Shown: positions 29,362 through 31,626 of the stretch, one piece after another
Layout: every line of letters begins with the position of its first letter
How positions within the stretch are numbered: position 1 is the stretch's first letter
DNA from: an uncultured Collinsella sp.
GTDB lineage: Bacteria > Actinomycetota > Coriobacteriia > Coriobacteriales > Coriobacteriaceae
Direction: 5' to 3'
Assembly: GCA_934646865.1 (NCBI GenBank)
Contig: CAKUEU010000015.1
Location: forward strand, 1 to 31,626
DNA: 31,626 nucleotides
Translations under genes and position numbers: made by a program
Notes under the pieces: generated by a model
Database searches by the model: none
Told to the model about the DNA's origin: nothing
The model's input: only the letters and a program-made list of their open reading frames with translations

Positions 29362-30510
29362 TTAATCGAGGATGTCGTCGAGGGCACTCTTGATGCGGTC
29401 AGTCACAGACTTCTTACCGGATGTGACGTCATCGCCCATCTCGTCGGCAAAGGCGCGAAGAAGCTCACGCTGCTTGTTAGAAAGATTGGTGGGAACGACC
29501 ACGCGCAGCTGCACGATCAGGCGGCCGCGCGAGCCGCCACCGCCAATGCGGGGCATACCGTAGTTGTTCACGCTCACGGTGTCACCGTACTGCGCACCGG
29601 CAGGTACCGTCACCTTAACGACCTCATCGGGCATGATGCCCTCGACCTCAATCTCGCAACCAAGCGCGGCCTGCGCAATCGAGATATCACTCACCAGGTA
29701 CAGGTCATCACCATTGCGCTTAAAGCGCTCGTGGTCGGCAACGCGCACGTTGACGATCAGATCGCCAGAGGGCTCGCCGCGAAGGCCGGCCTCGCCAAAA
29801 CCGCTCACGCGAAGCTGACGACCGGTCGAGACGCCGGCGGGAATATCGATATCGATCTTTTCGTGCGAGGGAGTACGACCCTGACCGTCACAAGTCTCGC
29901 AGGGGTGGTCGATGACCGTGCCCTCACCATGGCAGTCGGGGCAGGGAGAGGAAGACTGAACCTGGCCCAGGAACGAACGCTGGACCGTGGTGACATAACC
30001 CGTGCCATGGCAGCGGCTGCACTGCTTTTCGGTCGCACCCTCGGCTCTACCGGTACCGTTACAGTCATCGCAGGGGGCCAGGCGATCATAGCTGATCGTC
30101 TTTTTGCAGCCGAGCGCCGCCTCTTCGAGCGTCACCGAAAGCGAGATAGCCATATCGCGACCGCGACGACGCTCACGACGGCTACGGGCGCCGCCACCGG
30201 CGCCACCGCCAAAGAACGACGAGAACAGGTCATCCATGCCCATGCCGCCAAAGATATCGTTGATGTCGACATAACCAGAGCCACCAGGGCCGTCGGCGGT
30301 GCCGTAACGGTCATAGTTAGCGCGCTTCTGTTCGTCAGAAAGAACGGAATAGGCTTCGTTGAGCTCCTTGAACTTGGCCTCGGCCTCGGGGTCGTCCGAA
30401 ACATCCGGGTGTACGGTACGGGCCTTCTTTAGAAACGCGCGCTTGATCGTCCGCGCGTCGGCATCCTTGTCGACGCCAAGTACCTCGTAGTAATCCCTAT
30501 TTTCCGACAC
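29362..30510 (-). CDS. dnaJ: DnaJ co-chaperone
   Basis: Hsp40 partner of DnaK: stimulates its ATPase and delivers substrates. The 382-residue protein has a J-domain with HPD at 34-36, a Gly/Phe-rich linker (about 70-115), a zinc region with all four CxxCxGxG units (147-154, 164-171, 190-197, 204-211) and both C-terminal substrate-binding domains. The start is GTG at 30510: GGAAGGA lies 7 bases before it and the sequence then reads like other DnaJ N-termini. An upstream ATG at 30576 adds unconserved residues. A second J-protein gene lies 81 bases upstream. No HrcA CIRCE element is seen. Confidence 0.96.
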   Translation of the reverse strand: MSENRDYYEVLGVDKDADARTIKRAFLKKARTVHPDVSDDPEAEAKFKELNEAYSVLSDEQKRANYDRYGTADGPGGSGYVDINDIFGGMGMDDLFSSFFGGGAGGGARSRRERRRGRDMAISLSVTLEEAALGCKKTISYDRLAPCDDCNGTGRAEGATEKQCSRCHGTGYVTTVQRSFLGQVQSSSPCPDCHGEGTVIDHPCETCDGQGRTPSHEKIDIDIPAGVSTGRQLRVSGFGEAGLRGEPSGDLIVNVRVADHERFKRNGDDLYLVSDISIAQAALGCEIEVEGIMPDEVVKVTVPAGAQYGDTVSVNNYGMPRIGGGGSRGRLIVQLRVVVPTNLSNKQRELLRAFADEMGDDVTSGKKSVTDRIKSALDDILD

Positions 30511-30531
30511 GACCGAATCCTTCCGACTTTC

Positions 30532-30560
30532 ATTATTGTCACAGTGCGTCCTATACCCAA
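30532..30560 (-). promoter_or_regulatory. Possible promoter of dnaJ-mtaB-phoH
   Basis: On the minus strand TTGGGT (30555-30560) and AATAAT (30532-30537) are 17 bp apart; the -10 matches the consensus at five of six positions. It would start the dnaJ transcript within about 20 bases of the GTG. The -35 is weak. Confidence 0.4.
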
Positions 30561-30591
30561 GCTGGGCAGATCGCAAACAGTACGCTTAATG

Positions 30592-31626
30592 TTATTGCAT
30601 TCCGTAGGGCGAAAGCATGGCACGCTGAGAGCAGCTTGCGAACCATACCGACACGAGTGCAAACATAAATCCGTTGGCGAAACCACTGGCAAACTGCATC
30701 GCGCCGCGCTTCCACCACAGCAGGCTTCGGTGAAGCACACCATCCGAGAGCACCATAAACAGGCCCATGGCAAACGGAATGAAGCACATCATGGCAAAGG
30801 CCGAGAACACGCCCGAAATGGCCGATAGCACCAAGAACGGCGCGATGATGCCCATGAGGTAAAAGCCGGTGCGCGCTTTGCCTTCCAGGCGCTCGGCCTC
30901 AACATGTGCACGGCCGACCAAGTCACCGCCCGAAGCACCGTTCGTGCCGGCGTGGCCCATGTTGGGGATACGCACTTCGTCTCCGTCGTGGGTGCCGGCG
31001 GGAAACTCGATCGTCTGCTCGGAGGTCACGCGGGTACGGCCGCTGCCACCGCAATCGGGGCACGGGTCGGCCACGACCTTGCCGGAACCGCCGCACTCGG
31101 GACAGACCGACTGGAACGTGCCGGCGCCGAACAGGAAGGACAGGTCGACATCGATATGGCCTCGACCGCCGCAGCTCGGACAGATATGGGCATGCTCGGA
31201 CGAAACGGAGCCCGATCCTCCGCAATGACCGCAAGTATCGTAATGCGCATAGCGCACGGTCTTACGGGCGCCTTCCTTTGCCTCCTTGGCGTCGAGCTTA
31301 ATGTCGACGACCACGTTGGCGCCGTTCTCGGGGTTGTACGCAGCCTGACCGCGACGCGGCTGGCCCCAAGCACCGCCGAAGGGAAAACCGCCCTCAAAGG
31401 GATTGCCATAGCCTGTGTTGCCAGCATAGCCGCCGCCATAGGGTGAAGCCGTCGGTGCACCGGCAAAGGGATTCCCCGAGCGCATAGCATCGTAACGCGC
31501 ACGCTTCTGCTCATCCGAAAGCACGGCATAGGCCTCGGAAACCTCTTTAAACTTTTCCTCGGCATCCGGCTCCTTGTTAACGTCCGGATGGAGTTTGCGG
31601 GCCTTTTGCTGGAAGGCCTTTTGAAT
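30592..31626 (-). CDS. DnaJ-like protein with C-terminal membrane segments, 5' end outside window
   Basis: The visible 344 residues start within the J-domain (HPD at 13-15 of the fragment). A Gly/Pro/Phe-rich linker follows, then a zinc region with four CxxCGGxG-type units (132-139, 149-156, 175-182, 189-196). Next comes one shortened substrate-binding segment ([17 protein letters not shown] and [11 protein letters not shown]). Where the second C-terminal domain of DnaJ would continue, the protein instead has about three hydrophobic segments at 255-275, 277-294 and 311-330. It is therefore probably a membrane-tethered J-protein, unlike the canonical dnaJ 81 bases downstream. What it serves is unknown; recruitment of DnaK to the membrane is inference. 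Confidence 0.85.
   Translation of the reverse strand: MQKAFQQKARKLHPDVNKEPDAEEKFKEVSEAYAVLSDEQKRARYDAMRSGNPFAGAPTASPYGGGYAGNTGYGNPFEGGFPFGGAWGQPRRGQAAYNPENGANVVVDIKLDAKEAKEGARKTVRYAHYDTCGHCGGSGSVSSEHAHICPSCGGRGHIDVDLSFLFGAGTFQSVCPECGGSGKVVADPCPDCGGSGRTRVTSEQTIEFPAGTHDGDEVRIPNMGHAGTNGASGGDLVGRAHVEAERLEGKARTGFYLMGIIAPFLVLSAISGVFSAFAMMCFIPFAMGLFMVLSDGVLHRSLLWWKRGAMQFASGFANGFMFALVSVWFASCSQRAMLSPYGMQ

Noticed and set aside
27754..30432. 892-codon plus-strand open frame opposite phoH, mtaB and dnaJ
   Set aside because: It spans three well-identified genes on the other strand and has no domain of its own.
1..31626. tRNA, rRNA, IS elements, prophage or CRISPR
   Set aside because: None was seen in the intergenic regions; apart from 20900-21545 gaps are shorter than about 260 bases and show only the sites listed.

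Overview
The window is a compact, housekeeping-rich stretch of a high-GC Gram-positive genome. The gene set and order (dnaJ-mtaB-phoH-ybeY-dgkA-era-recO, rpsO-pnp, rnj-ftsK-rodZ-like-yajQ-rimO-pgsA-cinA-recA-recX, rny-GHKL ATPase-spoVS-miaB-miaA-hflX, then divergent lexA and LysM-nrdR-dut) point to the class Coriobacteriia, most likely a Collinsella-like gut actinobacterium. That is an inference from gene content and protein style; no rRNA is present to confirm it. RNase Y, RNase J and PNPase occur together. SpoVS is present with no other sporulation gene, which fits this class.

Layout, left to right. 1-1276 (minus strand): dut (cut by the window edge), nrdR and a membrane-anchored LysM protein, divergent from lexA. 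1277-1436 is the shared lexA/LysM control region with three LexA boxes at 28-bp spacing. 1437-2785 (plus strand): lexA and a translationally coupled membrane acyltransferase, the only plus-strand genes. 2770-9462 (minus): rny, GHKL ATPase, spoVS, miaB, miaA, hflX, most junctions overlapping or nearly so. 9720-11587 (minus): recA-recX behind an SOS promoter. 11845-20899 (minus): rnj, ftsK, rodZ-like, yajQ, rimO, pgsA, cinA. 20900-21545 is a 646-base gene-free region holding two large palindromic elements. 21546-24222 (minus): rpsO and pnp, each with an intrinsic terminator. 24361-31626 (minus): two neighbouring J-domain protein genes (the upstream one cut by the window edge), mtaB, phoH, ybeY, dgkA, era, recO.

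How the genes work together. Three themes recur. The first is the SOS response: lexA, recA, recX, recO and a LysM protein in the position of YneA/DivS/ChiZ-type division inhibitors. The second is RNA decay and ribosome maintenance: rny, rnj, pnp, ybeY, phoH, era, rpsO, hflX. The third is tRNA/ribosome modification: miaA, miaB, mtaB and rimO, which puts three members of the radical-SAM methylthiotransferase family in one window. Envelope and division genes (ftsK, rodZ-like, pgsA, dgkA) are interleaved.

The least explained part is 21089-21498, between pnp and rnj. Two copies of a roughly 135-150-base imperfect palindrome lie there in opposite orientation. Their 69-base cores differ at 10 positions. 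All ten lie in predicted paired regions, eight of them as four compensatory pairs, while the unpaired stretches are identical. This is the pattern expected of a structured RNA or a structure-recognised DNA element. Other points to check are a terminator-like hairpin in the rny leader, a motif shared by the rny and spoVS upstream regions, a J-protein with C-terminal membrane segments, an acidic N-terminal extension on Era, and a duplicated motif in the FtsK linker.
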